From Tateyamaria sp. syn59 (GTDB taxonomy: Bacteria; Pseudomonadota; Alphaproteobacteria; Rhodobacterales; Rhodobacteraceae), in NCBI RefSeq assembly GCF_007995245.1, contig NZ_VCBA01000002.1, positions 1-64,000 of the forward strand: a stretch of DNA of 64,000 nucleotides. Direction: 5' to 3'. The notes below the pieces were generated by a model, which was not told the DNA's origin, did not search any database, and was given only the letters and a program-made list of their open reading frames with translations. Of the stretch, positions 53,791 through 64,000 are shown one piece after another; the first letter of the stretch is position 1; every line of letters starts with the position of its first letter. The position numbers were made by a program, and so were the translations under genes.

Positions 53791-55608
53791 ATGGATCTGC
53801 GCAACATCGCCATCATCGCACACGTTGACCACGGCAAGACCACGCTGGTGGACGAGCTGCTGAAGCAGTCGGGCACGTTCCGCGACAACCAGGCCACGAC
53901 CGAACGGGCGATGGACAGTAACGATCTTGAGCGCGAGCGCGGGATCACCATTCTGGCCAAGGCGACGTCCGTGGAATGGAAAGGCACGCGCATCAACATC
54001 GTGGACACCCCCGGCCACGCTGATTTCGGCGGCGAGGTGGAGCGCATCCTGTCGATGGTGGACGGTGTTGTCCTGCTGGTCGATGCGGCTGAGGGTCCAA
54101 TGCCTCAGACCAAGTTTGTGACGTCGAAGGCGCTGGCGCTTGGCCTGCGCCCCATCGTGGTGCTGAACAAGGTGGACAAGCCTGACGGCGAACCCGACCG
54201 CGCACTGGACGAGTGCTTTGACCTCTTCGCAAACCTGGGCGCTGACGACGACCAACTGGACTTCCCTGCCATGTACGCATCGGGCCGATCCGGCTGGGCG
54301 GATATGGAACTGGACGGGCCGCGCAAGGACCTGTCGGCGCTCTTTGACCTGATCGTGGACCACGTGCCCGCGCCGAAACAGTTGGATGCCAAGGATGAAC
54401 CCTTCCGCATGTTGGCCACGACCCTCGGCTCTGATCCGTTCATCGGCCGCATCCTGACGGGCCGGGTCGAATCCGGCACTTTGAAAGCAGGTGAAACGGT
54501 AAAAGCGCTATCGCGGGACGGCACGCTGATCGAAAACTTCCGCTGCACCAAGATTCTCGCCTTCCGCGGCCTGGGCCAGCAGCCAATCGACCTTGCAGAA
54601 GCAGGTGACATTGTCACGCTGGCAGGCATGTCCAAGGCAACCGTAGCGGACAGCATCGTGGCCACGTCGGTAAACGACGCCCTGCCGGCGCAACCTATCG
54701 ACCCGCCCACCATTACCGTGACTTTCGGCATCAACGACTCACCGCTTGCGGGTCGTGATGGCAAAAAGGTGCAATCCCGCGTCATCCGCGACCGTCTGAT
54801 GAAAGAGGCGGAATCGAACGTCGCCATCAAAATCACCGACACGCCAGGCGGCGACGCCTTTGAAGTGGCCGGACGCGGCGAACTGCAGATGGGCGTTCTG
54901 ATCGAAAACATGCGTCGCGAAGGGTTCGAGTTGAGCATTTCACGCCCGCAGGTCCTGTTCCAGGAGATCCACGGCGTGCGCCACGAGCCCATCGAAGAAG
55001 CAACGATTGACGTGGATGACGAATACTCGGGCACTGTCATCGAAAAGCTGACCGGCGCGCGCAAGGGCAACCTGGTCGAGATGAAGCCCGCCGGTGCAGG
55101 CAAGACACGGATCGTGGCGCATGTCCCGTCGCGCGGGTTGATCGGCTATCACGGCGAATTCCTGACCGACACGCGCGGCACTGGCGTGCTAAACCGCGTG
55201 TTCCACGAGTGGGCGCCGCACAAGGGACCGATCCCGGGCCGTCGCGCTGGTGTGTTGATTTCGATGGAAAACGGTCAATCCGTCGCCTTCGCCCTCTGGA
55301 ACCTGGAAGAGCGTGGGCGCATGTTCATCGGAGCGCAAGCAGACGTCTATACCGGCATGATCATCGGCGAACACAGCCGCGACAACGATCTGGAGGTGAA
55401 CCCGCTCAAGGGCAAGAAGCTGACCAACGTACGCGCGTCGGGTTCGGACGAAGCCGTACGCCTAACCACACCTGTCACAATGTCGCTGGAAGAGGCGATT
55501 GCCTATATTGATGACGACGAGCTGGTCGAAGTCACACCCAACGCAGTGCGGCTGCGTAAGCGGTATCTGGATCCGCATGAACGCAAGCGGATGGCGCGGG
55601 CATCATAG
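53791..55608 (+). CDS. typA: GTP-binding translation factor TypA/BipA
   Basis: 605 residues from ATG 53791. G1 AHVDHGKTT, the switch region [13 protein letters not shown] and NKVD motifs, followed by the EF-G-like beta barrels and the BipA-specific C-terminal domain ([18 protein letters not shown]). A ribosome-associated GTPase involved in stress and ribosome assembly. Confidence 0.95.
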   Translation: MDLRNIAIIAHVDHGKTTLVDELLKQSGTFRDNQATTERAMDSNDLERERGITILAKATSVEWKGTRINIVDTPGHADFGGEVERILSMVDGVVLLVDAAEGPMPQTKFVTSKALALGLRPIVVLNKVDKPDGEPDRALDECFDLFANLGADDDQLDFPAMYASGRSGWADMELDGPRKDLSALFDLIVDHVPAPKQLDAKDEPFRMLATTLGSDPFIGRILTGRVESGTLKAGETVKALSRDGTLIENFRCTKILAFRGLGQQPIDLAEAGDIVTLAGMSKATVADSIVATSVNDALPAQPIDPPTITVTFGINDSPLAGRDGKKVQSRVIRDRLMKEAESNVAIKITDTPGGDAFEVAGRGELQMGVLIENMRREGFELSISRPQVLFQEIHGVRHEPIEEATIDVDDEYSGTVIEKLTGARKGNLVEMKPAGAGKTRIVAHVPSRGLIGYHGEFLTDTRGTGVLNRVFHEWAPHKGPIPGRRAGVLISMENGQSVAFALWNLEERGRMFIGAQADVYTGMIIGEHSRDNDLEVNPLKGKKLTNVRASGSDEAVRLTTPVTMSLEEAIAYIDDDELVEVTPNAVRLRKRYLDPHERKRMARAS

Positions 55609-55615
55609 GATAGGA

Positions 55616-55640
55616 CTGGGGCCCGCCCCCAGACCCCCGT
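55616..55640 (+). terminator. Terminator-like hairpin after typA
   Basis: CTGGGG-CCCGC-CCCCAG, with ACCCCCGTCGTATTTTT after it. The T-run is delayed, so this is a weak candidate. Confidence 0.4.
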
Positions 55641-55663
55641 CGTATTTTTCGTCAGAAGAAGAC

Positions 55664-55951
55664 CTATTCGGTGGTCTCGACGATCAGAAGCTCGCGATCG
55701 GATGCGCCGCGGGCGTGTTCGAGTGCGGCCTGATATGCGTCCGAATGGTAGCAACGCTCCGCCGTTTCTACGTCCGGAAAGCGGGCCACGACATTGCGCG
55801 GACGGTCTTTGCCCTCAAGCTGTACGTAACGCCCGCCTCGGGCAATAAACGTACCGCCATGCTCGGCTATGGCGACTGTCGCACCGGCGGCGTATTTCTT
55901 ATACGCCTCTTCGTCCGTTACCGTGACATGCGCAATCCAGAGTGCTGGCAT
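55664..55951 (-). CDS. DUF1330 family protein
   Basis: 95 residues from ATG 55951 with GGGAGGGTAAG upstream. Dimeric alpha/beta barrel: LWIAHVTVTDEEAYKKYAAG, GGTFIARGGRYVQLEG, FPDVETAERCYHSDAYQAAL. It starts one base after alaS, so the two genes share a transcript. Function unknown. Confidence 0.8.
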   Translation of the reverse strand: MPALWIAHVTVTDEEAYKKYAAGATVAIAEHGGTFIARGGRYVQLEGKDRPRNVVARFPDVETAERCYHSDAYQAALEHARGASDRELLIVETTE

Positions 55952-55952
55952 C

Positions 55953-58607
55953 TTACCCTCCCATTGCGGCTTTGGCCGCCGCGATGGCAGCGTCCGCGTT
56001 GCTTGCATCCCTAGCGCCGCCCTGCGCCATATCCGGGCGGCCGCCGCCACCCTTGCCACCCAACTCGACCACGGCGGCCTTGACCAGATCAACCGCATTG
56101 ACGCTGTCGGTCTTGTCCTGCGTCACACCGGCTGCCACGGCAACTTTACCATCGGCATCCGCGATCAACAGGATTGCGCCAGAACCGATGCGGCCCTTGT
56201 GCTCGTCAATGAGCGCAGGCAGGTCCTTGCCCGTCACGCCGTTCAGCACTTGGGCAAGGAAGGGCGTGCCGTTCACGTCCTCCGCCTCGGGCGCGGCCTG
56301 ACCGCCGCCTGCCATGGCCAGATCACGGCGCAACTGTGCCACCTCGGCTGCCAGGGCTTTGCGTTCATCCATCAGCGCCTTAACGCGGGCCGGTACGTCC
56401 TGCGCCTGCGCTTTCAACTCGGCCGCCGTCTCGACCAACAGGTGATCCTGACCGCGCAGATAGTCCATTGCCGCCTGTCCGGTCAGCGCCTCAATCCGGC
56501 GGACACCAGCGCTCGACGCGCTGTCTCCCAGCGTGACAAACGCCCCAATATCGCCCGTCTGCCGCACATGCGTGCCGCCGCAAAGCTCCAGCGAATAGGT
56601 ATCACCGCTCGTACCCTTACCGGACCCAGCCTGCGTGCCCATAGAAACCACGCGCACCTCATCACCGTACTTCTCACCAAACAGCGCCTGTGCCCCGAGC
56701 GCGCGCGCATCGTCCGGTGTCATGATCCGCGTCTCAACCGGCGCGTTCTGGCGAATATAGGCGTTTACTTCGGCCTCGACCGTGTTCAGGTCCTCAAGGC
56801 TGAGCGCCTTGCCGTGGCTGAAGTCAAAGCGCAGCCGGTCCGGTGCATTGAGCGACCCGCGCTGAGCGACGTGATCCCCCAAGGCGCCCCGCAGCGCCTC
56901 ATGCAGCAAGTGCGTTGCCGAGTGGTTCGCCCGGATGTTTGTCCGGCGCGCGTGATCTACTTCAAGAACAGCTGCTTCCCCTTTGGAAAGGCTCCCTTTT
57001 GTGACCTCAGCCACATGCAGGAACACATCCGCCGTCTTGCGTGTATCAGTCACACGCGCTTCACCACTCTCGGTGCGGATGAGGCCGGTATCACCCACCT
57101 GACCACCGCTTTCGGCGTAGAAGGGCGTCTGGTTCAGAGCAATCTGCACTTTCGCGCCTTCACCCGCGCTGTCAGCCTGCGCCCCGTCGACTACAAGCGC
57201 AACGATCTGGCCTTCAGCCGTTTCACTGTCATAGCCCAAAAACTCAGTCGTGCCATGGGCCTCAGCAACGTCAAACCAAACAGTCGCGTCCGCCGCCTCG
57301 CCGGATCCTGACCAAGCCGCGCGCGCCTTCGCCTTCTGCTCAGCCATGGCGGCATCGAAGCCATCGGTATCGACGCCAAGCCCCTTCTCACGCAGCGCAT
57401 CCTGCGTCAGATCCAGCGGAAAACCATAGGTGTCATAAAGCTTGAACGCCGCTTCGCCAGGCAGGTCGGCACCCTCACCCAGCCCGGCCACCTCGTCATC
57501 AAGCAGCTTCAGACCACGGTCCAGCGTCTGCTTGAACCGCGTCTCCTCCGCCTGCAGCGTTTCTGTGATCAGGGCCTGCGCCTGCCCCAGTTCCGGGTAG
57601 GCCGCGCCCATCTGCTGCACAAGCGCGGGCACCAGACGGTACATGACAGGATCCTTGGCCCCCAACAGATGCGCATGGCGCATGGCCCGCCGCATGATCC
57701 GGCGCAGCACGTACCCACGGCCGTCATTCGATGGCATCACCCCATCCGCAATCAGGAAAGAGGTCGAGCGCAGGTGATCCGCAATTACCCTATGATGCAC
57801 GTTCTGATCGCCGTAAGGGTCAACACCCGTCGCATCCGCAGACGCCTCGATCAGCGACTTGAACAGATCAGTGTCATAGTTGTCGTGGCTGCCCTGCAAG
57901 AGCGCGCCAATCCGCTCCAGCCCCATACCAGTATCAATGGACTGCATATCCAGATCGACCATCGAGCCATCCTCGAACTGCTCGTTCTGCATGAAAACGA
58001 TGTTCCAGATCTCGATAAACCGGTCGCCATCTTCCTCAGGCGATCCGGGCGGGCCACCCCAGATATGATCGCCGTGGTCATAGAAAATCTCGGTGCACGG
58101 ACCGCAGGGCCCTGTCGGTCCCATCTGCCAGAAGTTGTCAGATGTGGCGATACGGATGATCCGATCCTCCGGCACACCAACCTTCTTCCAGATATCGAAC
58201 GCCTCGTCATCCGTATGGTAGACGGTGACATACAACCGATCCTTCGGGATGCCGAACTCACCCGTGATCAGGTTCCACGCAAAGGGGATTGCCTCATGCT
58301 TGAAGTAGTCGCCGAAGCTGAAATTCCCCAGCATCTCAAAAAACGTGTGGTGACGCGCGGTGTAGCCAACATTGTCGAGGTCATTGTGCTTGCCGCCCGC
58401 CCGCACACATTTCTGCGCCGTCGTCGCGCGGGTGTAGTCGCGTTTCTCAAGCCCTGTGAACAGGTTCTTGAACTGCACCATCCCGGAGTTGACGAACATC
58501 AGCGTCGGGTCGTTGCGCGGCACCAGCGGGCTGGACGGCACAACCGCATGCCCTTGTTTTTCAAAGTAATTCAGAAAGGTCGAGCGGATGTCGTTGAGCG
58601 ATGGCAT
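55953..58607 (-). CDS. alaS: Alanyl-tRNA synthetase
   Basis: 884 residues from ATG 58607. Class II catalytic core opens with [20 protein letters not shown]; the editing domain shows [12 protein letters not shown] and [11 protein letters not shown]; the C-terminal oligomerisation domain carries [12 protein letters not shown]. Charges tRNA-Ala. DUF1330 follows one base downstream. Confidence 0.97.
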   Translation of the reverse strand: MPSLNDIRSTFLNYFEKQGHAVVPSSPLVPRNDPTLMFVNSGMVQFKNLFTGLEKRDYTRATTAQKCVRAGGKHNDLDNVGYTARHHTFFEMLGNFSFGDYFKHEAIPFAWNLITGEFGIPKDRLYVTVYHTDDEAFDIWKKVGVPEDRIIRIATSDNFWQMGPTGPCGPCTEIFYDHGDHIWGGPPGSPEEDGDRFIEIWNIVFMQNEQFEDGSMVDLDMQSIDTGMGLERIGALLQGSHDNYDTDLFKSLIEASADATGVDPYGDQNVHHRVIADHLRSTSFLIADGVMPSNDGRGYVLRRIMRRAMRHAHLLGAKDPVMYRLVPALVQQMGAAYPELGQAQALITETLQAEETRFKQTLDRGLKLLDDEVAGLGEGADLPGEAAFKLYDTYGFPLDLTQDALREKGLGVDTDGFDAAMAEQKAKARAAWSGSGEAADATVWFDVAEAHGTTEFLGYDSETAEGQIVALVVDGAQADSAGEGAKVQIALNQTPFYAESGGQVGDTGLIRTESGEARVTDTRKTADVFLHVAEVTKGSLSKGEAAVLEVDHARRTNIRANHSATHLLHEALRGALGDHVAQRGSLNAPDRLRFDFSHGKALSLEDLNTVEAEVNAYIRQNAPVETRIMTPDDARALGAQALFGEKYGDEVRVVSMGTQAGSGKGTSGDTYSLELCGGTHVRQTGDIGAFVTLGDSASSAGVRRIEALTGQAAMDYLRGQDHLLVETAAELKAQAQDVPARVKALMDERKALAAEVAQLRRDLAMAGGGQAAPEAEDVNGTPFLAQVLNGVTGKDLPALIDEHKGRIGSGAILLIADADGKVAVAAGVTQDKTDSVNAVDLVKAAVVELGGKGGGGRPDMAQGGARDASNADAAIAAAKAAMGG

Positions 58608-58670
58608 GGCCGTGGTCCCGGGCGTCTGATTGGTCGCACTGACATAGCGCTGCGCCGCGGCGCTGTCTAC

Positions 58671-58704
58671 AAACGAAACGGGGTGCCGCCGTCGCGACAC
58701 CCCG
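58671..58704 (-). terminator. Rho-independent terminator of recA
   Basis: On the minus strand: CGGGGTG stem, CACCCCG, then TTTCGTTT. It lies about 70 bp after the recA stop and 70 bp before alaS. Confidence 0.7.
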
Positions 58705-58775
58705 CCTCCGGTATTGTCCGCACCACGTCTGGCGCGCCGGGGACGTTCCGGGCCCAGTCCCCCGTGCAGGACCGA

Positions 58776-59855
58776 TCAGGCCTCCAGGATATCATCATCC
58801 TCGGTCTGTTCGTGCTTAGGCATATCGAAATCGAGACCGTGCGCGGCGCGGATCTTATCCTCGATATCCAGTGCGATGCGGCTGTTTTCCTTCAGGAAGG
58901 TCTTGGCGTTCTCACGCCCCTGCCCGATCCGTTCATCGCCATAGCTGAACCAAGAGCCCGACTTTTCTACCACGCCCGCCTTGACGCCCAGATCCAGCAG
59001 CTCGCCCATTTTCGAGATGCCTTCGCCGTACATTATGTCAAACTCGACCTGCTTGAAGGGCGGCGCCACCTTGTTCTTGACGACCTTCACACGGGTTGCG
59101 TTGCCGACGACCTCGTCGCGGTCCTTCAGCGCGCCGATGCGGCGAATATCAAGGCGAACGGACGAGTAGAACTTCAACGCGTTGCCGCCCGTGGTCGTCT
59201 CGGGCGAGCCGAACATCACGCCGATCTTCATCCGGATCTGGTTGATGAAGATCACCATGCAGTTCGAACGGCTGATCGAACCCGTCAGCTTGCGCATCGC
59301 CTGGCTCATCAGGCGAGCCTGCACACCGACGCTGGAATCACCCATGTCCCCCTCAAGTTCGGATTTAGGCGTCAGTGCCGCGACCGAATCCACGATGACC
59401 ATATTCACTGCACCGGATCGCACCAGAGTGTCAGTGATCTCAAGGGCCTGCTCACCCGTGTCGGGCTGCGAAATCAGCAATTCATCCAGGTTCACGCCCA
59501 GTTTGCGCGCATATTGTGGGTCAAGCGCGTGCTCGGCATCGACAAAGGCGCAGACGCCACCGGCTTTTTGTTGTTCGGCCACGCAATGCAGCGTCAGCGT
59601 GGTTTTACCGGAAGATTCAGGGCCATAGATCTCCACGATCCGGCCCATCGGCAACCCGCCAATGCCAAGTGCAATATCCAGACCCAGCGACCCGGTCGAG
59701 CTTGCCTTGATATCCTGAATAGCGTTCTCGTCGCCCAGCTTCATGATCGAGCCTTTGCCGAACTGCCGTTCGATCTGGGCCAGCGCGCTGTCGAGCGCCT
59801 TTTGTTTGTCTGCCGATTTCTTGTCTGTCATGGTCAAAAGGTCTGCCGTTGCCAT
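58776..59855 (-). CDS. recA: Recombinase RecA
   Basis: 359 residues from ATG 59855 with AAAGGA upstream. Walker [29 protein letters not shown] and the DNA-binding loops [20 protein letters not shown]. Strand exchange, SOS activation. Preceded by a perfect LexA box at 59918-59932. Confidence 0.97.
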   Translation of the reverse strand: MATADLLTMTDKKSADKQKALDSALAQIERQFGKGSIMKLGDENAIQDIKASSTGSLGLDIALGIGGLPMGRIVEIYGPESSGKTTLTLHCVAEQQKAGGVCAFVDAEHALDPQYARKLGVNLDELLISQPDTGEQALEITDTLVRSGAVNMVIVDSVAALTPKSELEGDMGDSSVGVQARLMSQAMRKLTGSISRSNCMVIFINQIRMKIGVMFGSPETTTGGNALKFYSSVRLDIRRIGALKDRDEVVGNATRVKVVKNKVAPPFKQVEFDIMYGEGISKMGELLDLGVKAGVVEKSGSWFSYGDERIGQGRENAKTFLKENSRIALDIEDKIRAAHGLDFDMPKHEQTEDDDILEA

Positions 59856-59917
59856 TGCTTTGGTCCTTTGTGTCATACCCGCCGGGGGGCGGCAATCACT
59901 GCCGCAGCTGCGTCGAT

Positions 59918-59932
59918 GTTCCCCTTGCGTTC
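59918..59932. promoter_or_regulatory. LexA (SOS) box GTTC-N7-GTTC
   Basis: Exact match to the alphaproteobacterial LexA operator, 63-77 bp upstream of recA, supporting SOS control and alphaproteobacterial affiliation. Confidence 0.85.
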
Positions 59933-60052
59933 CTTATGAGATCAAATGGAGAACATTTCAATAAATTTCTACACACCTACCTTTTGTGATGATGGGTTAA
60001 AGAGTAGTTTACGCCGCAACGAGAAGACGCAAAAAATGGATTGGGGCAGGAC

Positions 60053-60652
60053 ATGTTGGTGTTTTACAAGGCCAGGCTGGCCTTCCTCTCTGTCCCTAAA
60101 ACTGGCACATCCGCGTACGAGACGGCACTGCGCCCGCATGCGGATCTGGTGATTTCCGAACCACCCGATCTCAAGCACGCGCCGGTCTACCGCTACAATC
60201 GTTTCATCCGGCCGATGTTTGAAAAGGTTTGCGATGTTGAACTTGAGGTGATGGCGGTGATGCGCGAACCCATTAGCTGGTTGGGCAGTTGGTGGCGCTA
60301 CCGCCAACGGCCCTTTATGCAGGGCAAGCCCAATGCCACACACCACATCAGCTTTGATGAGTTTGTGCTGGCCTATATGAAGGGACGGCGCCCCGGCTTT
60401 GCCAATGTAGGCAGCCAATTCAAGTTTCTCGAGCGCCAACCGAATGGCACGGGTGTCACGCACCTTTTCCGCTACGAAGACCAGACGCGGTTGCAGTCGT
60501 TTTTATTCGACCGTGTCGGTGTGACTTTTGAGTTGGGCCGCGAAAACGTGTCGCCCGAGCGCGCGGTTGAACTCTCGGAAGATGTCGAGCGTCGGTTCCG
60601 CCGCAAGTTTGCTGAAGAGTTTGCGCTGTATGACAGTATCGGTTCCGGCTGA
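60053..60652 (+). CDS. Sulfotransferase-family protein
   Basis: 199 residues from ATG 60053 (GGGG six bases upstream). The 5'-phosphosulfate loop is FLSVPKTGTSAYETAL and the 3'-phosphate motif MREPISWLGSWWRYR, as in PAPS-dependent sulfotransferases. FRYEDQTRLQSFLFDRVG marks the later conserved part. The acceptor substrate is unknown. Diverges from recA and converges on cckA. Confidence 0.78.
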   Translation: MLVFYKARLAFLSVPKTGTSAYETALRPHADLVISEPPDLKHAPVYRYNRFIRPMFEKVCDVELEVMAVMREPISWLGSWWRYRQRPFMQGKPNATHHISFDEFVLAYMKGRRPGFANVGSQFKFLERQPNGTGVTHLFRYEDQTRLQSFLFDRVGVTFELGRENVSPERAVELSEDVERRFRRKFAEEFALYDSIGSG

Positions 60653-60654
60653 CG

Positions 60655-62973
60655 TTAGTGCAGTTGCTGGTGCACCGTTTCGGCAAGATCGTTCAATGAA
60701 AACGGCTTGGGCAGGAATACTGAATTGGGGATTTCGCGCTGCTGATCACTCAACCGGTCCTCTGCATAGCCCGAGACAAAGACGACGCGCACATCCGGTC
60801 GGTCCTGCAACGCTTCGCGTACCCAGGACGGGCCATCCTTGCCCGGCATGACGACATCCGTGACAAACAGATCCACGTTCAGCGTAGCATCCTCAAGCGT
60901 CTTGAGCGCGGCTTCAGCTGAATCCGCCTCAAGCACAGTATAGCCCCGCAAACGCAGGGCCCTGCTGGCAAAGGCACGCACGGGCGCTTCGTCTTCGACC
61001 AAAAGGATCACGCCGTCGCCGTGTTTCGGTTCGGCAAGCTTCGCTGGCGCCTTGGGCGCGGGGGCTTTTGCGGCCGGCGCCTCGAGCACGGGGAAGATGA
61101 TGGAAAAGCACGTCCCCTGCCCCAAAGTGCTGTCGACAAAAATAAATCCGCCCGTCTGTTTGACGATGCCGTAGGCCGTGGACAGGCCCAAGCCGGTGCC
61201 CTCGCCTGTTTTTTTGGTGGTATAGAACGGCTCGAACACCTTCTGCAGCTTGTCAGGCGAGATGCCGACGCCCTGATCAACGACGCGCAGACAAATGTAT
61301 TCGCCAGCAGGTACGTTGACGCGGTCCCGTTCCAGCGGCTCCGTCAGGGTCATGCTTTCAGTCTGGATCTGAATTTCGCCACCTTCCGGCATCGCGTCGC
61401 GGGCATTCACAACCAGGTTCATCAAAACCTGCTCCAACTGGCGCTTGTCGGCCCGGATCGGCTTGAGGATCGGGTCGTGTGATAGGGTCAGAGTCACCTT
61501 CTCACCCACCAGACGGTTCAGCAGGTGGGTCAGGTCTGACATCGTGTCGCGCAGGTCCAATTCTTCAGGGCGCAAGGTCTGTTTGCGTGAAAAGGCCAGC
61601 AATTGCCCGACAAGGGCCGCGGCGCGGTTGGCATTCTGGTTGATCTGCACAAGGTCGCTGTAGTCTGGGTCGCCTTGGTCGTGCCGCAAGAGCAGCAGGT
61701 CACAGTGCCCGGAAATCGCTGTGAGCAGGTTGTTGAAATCATGCGCAACACCGCCCGCAAGCTGTCCAATGGCCTGCATTTTCTGGCTCTGCACGAATTG
61801 GGCTTCGAGCGTCTTCAGTTCCGTCGCATCCGCCAGAACCGCGATGACAGATACTTCGCCATCGTCCTGCATCCGGTTTAGCGCCACCTGCACGAACATC
61901 TCCTTGTCCGCCCGGCTTAGCCGCAAGAATTCGGATTGCTGGACAGCCCGGTCCGACACCGTTTCCTCAAGCCAATCGGTGATGGGCCGCCCCAACCCGG
62001 CCATGAGGTCGGAGATATGCTCGCCCGCGGCCAGTGCCGGGCCGATGAGATCTGCGGCGCTGCGGTTGAAACTGCGCACCTCGCCATCGGGCGAGAAGCG
62101 CACCAGCGGGACGGGCAAATCCTCGAAAGAGGCCCAGCTGCCCGTTGTCCCGACACCGTTTTCAGGCGGGGGCAGCAGGTAATAGGCTTGGCGCCCGGCC
62201 CCGGCATCAATTTGCGTGACAAGCACGTCAACGGACCCGTCATTCGTGCTGACTGGACTGACCGCGCCCGACGTCACGGGCACGCGGTCAAACACGGACT
62301 CAAGTGTTTTGACCCGCGACCCGATCAGTTTACGGGCGCTTTCATTCATATAAAGGATCGCCCCGGTGCGACCGACCATCAGCATTGGCAAGCCTGGACC
62401 GTCCGCGCCGCGCCCCTGGCCTGTGTCGGGTGCCGCCTCCAGCCGCCACAGAAGGGTGTCGTCGTCCATATGGTGAACAGCGAGGCGCATATGCCCGCGC
62501 CGCGTCACAATATCTTCGCGCGCCGCACCCTCGACAGACGCCTGACCTTTCAATCGGAACAGGATACCGCCCGGGTTTGCAAACGTGTTGCGCAATGTCC
62601 CGGCGAGTGTCTCACCACGCCGCGTGGCATAGGCCTGCCGCGCGGCTGCATTGGCGCGCAGCACTTCGCCATCTGCCGTGCAGACAAAACTGGGCGAGGC
62701 GTCTTTTTCGATAAACGCCCCAATATTAGAGAGTGCCGCATCCTTCATCGCCTGGGACCTTCGCGCCGACAGTAGAAAGGTGAGGCCCAAGCCAAAAAAG
62801 GTAAGCGCAGCGGCGAGCAGTCCGAGCTGGATCAACCGCTCAGGCGCCAACGCACCCATAACGCCCAACAAAGCGGATGCCCCCAACAGGCTGACGGCGC
62901 GGTTGGACCCACGCCGTTCGGGACGGATCAAGCTAAAGGGCGTTTGCACGCTGTCGGGCACCAGACACCTCAC
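60655..62973 (-). CDS. cckA: Hybrid histidine kinase CckA
   Basis: 772 residues from GTG 62973 (a GTG four codons later is also possible). Two membrane helices (about 26-70), PAS-like region, the phospho-accepting His411 in GGVAHDFNNLL, HATPase motifs (VNARDAMPEGG, GTGLGLSTAYGIV) and a C-terminal receiver with Asp706 in FVTDVVMPG. It feeds phosphate via ChpT to CtrA. A TTAA-N7-TTAA site lies upstream. Confidence 0.95.
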   Translation of the reverse strand: MRCLVPDSVQTPFSLIRPERRGSNRAVSLLGASALLGVMGALAPERLIQLGLLAAALTFFGLGLTFLLSARRSQAMKDAALSNIGAFIEKDASPSFVCTADGEVLRANAAARQAYATRRGETLAGTLRNTFANPGGILFRLKGQASVEGAAREDIVTRRGHMRLAVHHMDDDTLLWRLEAAPDTGQGRGADGPGLPMLMVGRTGAILYMNESARKLIGSRVKTLESVFDRVPVTSGAVSPVSTNDGSVDVLVTQIDAGAGRQAYYLLPPPENGVGTTGSWASFEDLPVPLVRFSPDGEVRSFNRSAADLIGPALAAGEHISDLMAGLGRPITDWLEETVSDRAVQQSEFLRLSRADKEMFVQVALNRMQDDGEVSVIAVLADATELKTLEAQFVQSQKMQAIGQLAGGVAHDFNNLLTAISGHCDLLLLRHDQGDPDYSDLVQINQNANRAAALVGQLLAFSRKQTLRPEELDLRDTMSDLTHLLNRLVGEKVTLTLSHDPILKPIRADKRQLEQVLMNLVVNARDAMPEGGEIQIQTESMTLTEPLERDRVNVPAGEYICLRVVDQGVGISPDKLQKVFEPFYTTKKTGEGTGLGLSTAYGIVKQTGGFIFVDSTLGQGTCFSIIFPVLEAPAAKAPAPKAPAKLAEPKHGDGVILLVEDEAPVRAFASRALRLRGYTVLEADSAEAALKTLEDATLNVDLFVTDVVMPGKDGPSWVREALQDRPDVRVVFVSGYAEDRLSDQQREIPNSVFLPKPFSLNDLAETVHQQLH

Positions 62974-63010
62974 CGTTGCGATTCGATGTGCCTTTCTGCG
63001 AGGAAAACGG

Positions 63011-63025
63011 TTAATTGCCGCTTAA
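63011..63025. promoter_or_regulatory. CtrA-type site TTAA-N7-TTAA upstream of cckA
   Basis: Exact full-length CtrA consensus, symmetric on both strands, 38-52 bp upstream of the cckA GTG. Suggests feedback of CtrA on its own kinase. Confidence 0.6.
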
Positions 63026-63110
63026 CCGGCACCCCGTCACCTGCATGCGATGTCACCAAATCAAGGCGAAACATCTGGCAGCTATAAACCTGAGGTTGAG
63101 TAAAGCCCGC

Positions 63111-64000
63111 TCAATCGGCTCGCGTCAAGTGCGCGCTGTAAAACCCGTCGCCCCATTGATCGACTGGCTGAGTTTTTTCATGGCGCGCCACAAAAGATGA
63201 ACCTTGCCCCGCAAACCATTCCATTTGCGCGTTATTTTCACATCCCAAGATCGAGCATGTTGCGTAAACCAGTGTTCCACCGGGCGCGACAAGCGATGCG
63301 GCTTTGGTCAGGACATCGCGCTGCATAGCGCAGAATTCTTCAAGCCGCGCGGGCGTAAGCGCCCATTTCGCCTCTGGTGTGCGCCGCCAAGTTCCCGCGC
63401 CGGAGCATGGCGCATCGACAAAAACCAAATCAAACGGCGCGTGCGTGTCCACCTCTGATGCCTGGCAGATGTCAATCTTGTGCCGCCCGCGCGCGGCGCG
63501 CTCTGGCAGGTCTTTCATCCGATTGGGATCAATATCACTGGCAACGACCGCCCAGCCGCGCGCAGCCAGGGCAAGGGCCTTGCCGCCACCACCCGCGCAC
63601 AGATCCAGCGCGCGGCCCGGCTGTCCCAAGGCAGCAACGGCGGCCTGGCTCGACGCGTCCTGGATTTCGACCCACCCTTCGCGAAAAGCCGCGCTGTTGC
63701 GCAGATGTCGCGCGCCTTCGGTCACGGTCAAGGCCGTGTCGGCGCGCGGGTTTGGTACAGCCTCGATGCCCTCTTGCGCCAAAAGTGCGCGTGCTTCGGA
63801 CATGTCGCAGACGCCCAGGTTTACGCGCACCGTCACCGGGGCGCGGCCAGTCAATGCAAGCGCCATTGCCTCGGCCCGTGCACCAAGACTGTCCTCGAAT
63901 AGTGGCACCAGCCAATCGGGCAAATCCCACGCGGTTCCCTGATCGTCCGGCAGGTCATGCACAGCCCGTTCGGCGTCCGACAACGGCGCGGGCGCGTGTC
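63111..64000 (-). CDS. RsmB-like 16S rRNA m5C methyltransferase (partial)
   Basis: The C-terminal 296 residues; the start lies beyond the window. SAM motif LDLCAGGGGKALALAARG, the PCS loop VDAPCSGAGTWRRTPEAKW and the second catalytic Cys in VYATCSIL are typical of NOL1/NOP2/RsmB. It methylates a cytosine in rRNA. Upstream frame stays open to the right edge. Confidence 0.85.
   Translation of the reverse strand, partial: HAPAPLSDAERAVHDLPDDQGTAWDLPDWLVPLFEDSLGARAEAMALALTGRAPVTVRVNLGVCDMSEARALLAQEGIEAVPNPRADTALTVTEGARHLRNSAAFREGWVEIQDASSQAAVAALGQPGRALDLCAGGGGKALALAARGWAVVASDIDPNRMKDLPERAARGRHKIDICQASEVDTHAPFDLVFVDAPCSGAGTWRRTPEAKWALTPARLEEFCAMQRDVLTKAASLVAPGGTLVYATCSILGCENNAQMEWFAGQGSSFVARHEKTQPVDQWGDGFYSAHLTRAD

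Overview
The window reads as chromosomal DNA of a marine-type alphaproteobacterium of the Rhodobacterales (Roseobacter group). The support is a CckA phosphorelay kinase with a TTAA-N7-TTAA (CtrA-type) site in front of it, a GTTC-N7-GTTC LexA box in front of recA, an iscR-iscS-sufBCDS operon whose IscR lacks the classical cluster ligands, NADP-type isocitrate dehydrogenase, high-GC codon use, and many small protein families typical of this order. Dense housekeeping genes (alaS, recA, typA, icd, suf, cckA, a tRNA-Arg) argue for the main chromosome rather than a plasmid. No insertion sequence, prophage or CRISPR array was seen.

Layout. 0.8-2.6 kb: an isolated SufC-like/SufB-like pair, separate from the full suf operon 38 kb away. 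2.9-6.9 kb: a membrane methyltransferase with a cluster of dyad half-sites upstream, and a secreted RCC1/RTX protein. 7.2-15.5 kb: the most unusual segment, a probable copper or metallophore acquisition island: family-5 binding protein, TonB-dependent receptor, DUF2946 protein, MbnP and MbnH, a degenerate PCuAC fused to a copper-uptake-associated domain, and a textbook PCuAC chaperone. 15.7-17.9 kb: cupin, Sel1 protein and a membrane-anchored winged-helix regulator on the minus strand. 18.3-22.4 kb: K+ channel, methyltransferases, small conserved proteins, VOC protein, PQQ-type sugar dehydrogenase. 22.5-29.3 kb: a branched-chain amino acid/amide ABC operon interrupted by two secreted orphans. 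29.3-32.3 kb: HerA-like ATPase, two candidate small RNAs, IalB-like protein. 32.3-37.4 kb: cell-envelope genes (KAS II, ACP, LpxD, L,D-transpeptidase, DUF882). 37.7-40.3 kb: CpdB-like nucleotidase, tRNA-Arg, GNAT. 40.4-48.9 kb: complete suf operon with iscR at its head. 49-64 kb: hydrolases, icd, Lrp plus SMR pair, typA, alaS, recA, a sulfotransferase, cckA and a partial RsmB-type rRNA methyltransferase.

How it fits together. Iron-sulfur and copper handling dominate. The suf operon supplies cysteine desulfurases, scaffold and ATPase, probably under IscR and an Irr-type box at 49016-49030. The copper island has an outer-membrane receptor, a periplasmic binder, a copper-binding MbnP with its modifying dihaem enzyme MbnH, and chaperones that could deliver copper to cytochrome oxidase. 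No methanobactin precursor or MbnB/MbnC biosynthetic gene was found, so if the substrate is a chalkophore it is likely acquired rather than made from this locus.

Limits: all calls come from reading the sequence and translated frames. No database search was run. Alternative starts are noted where ribosome-binding sites favoured one.
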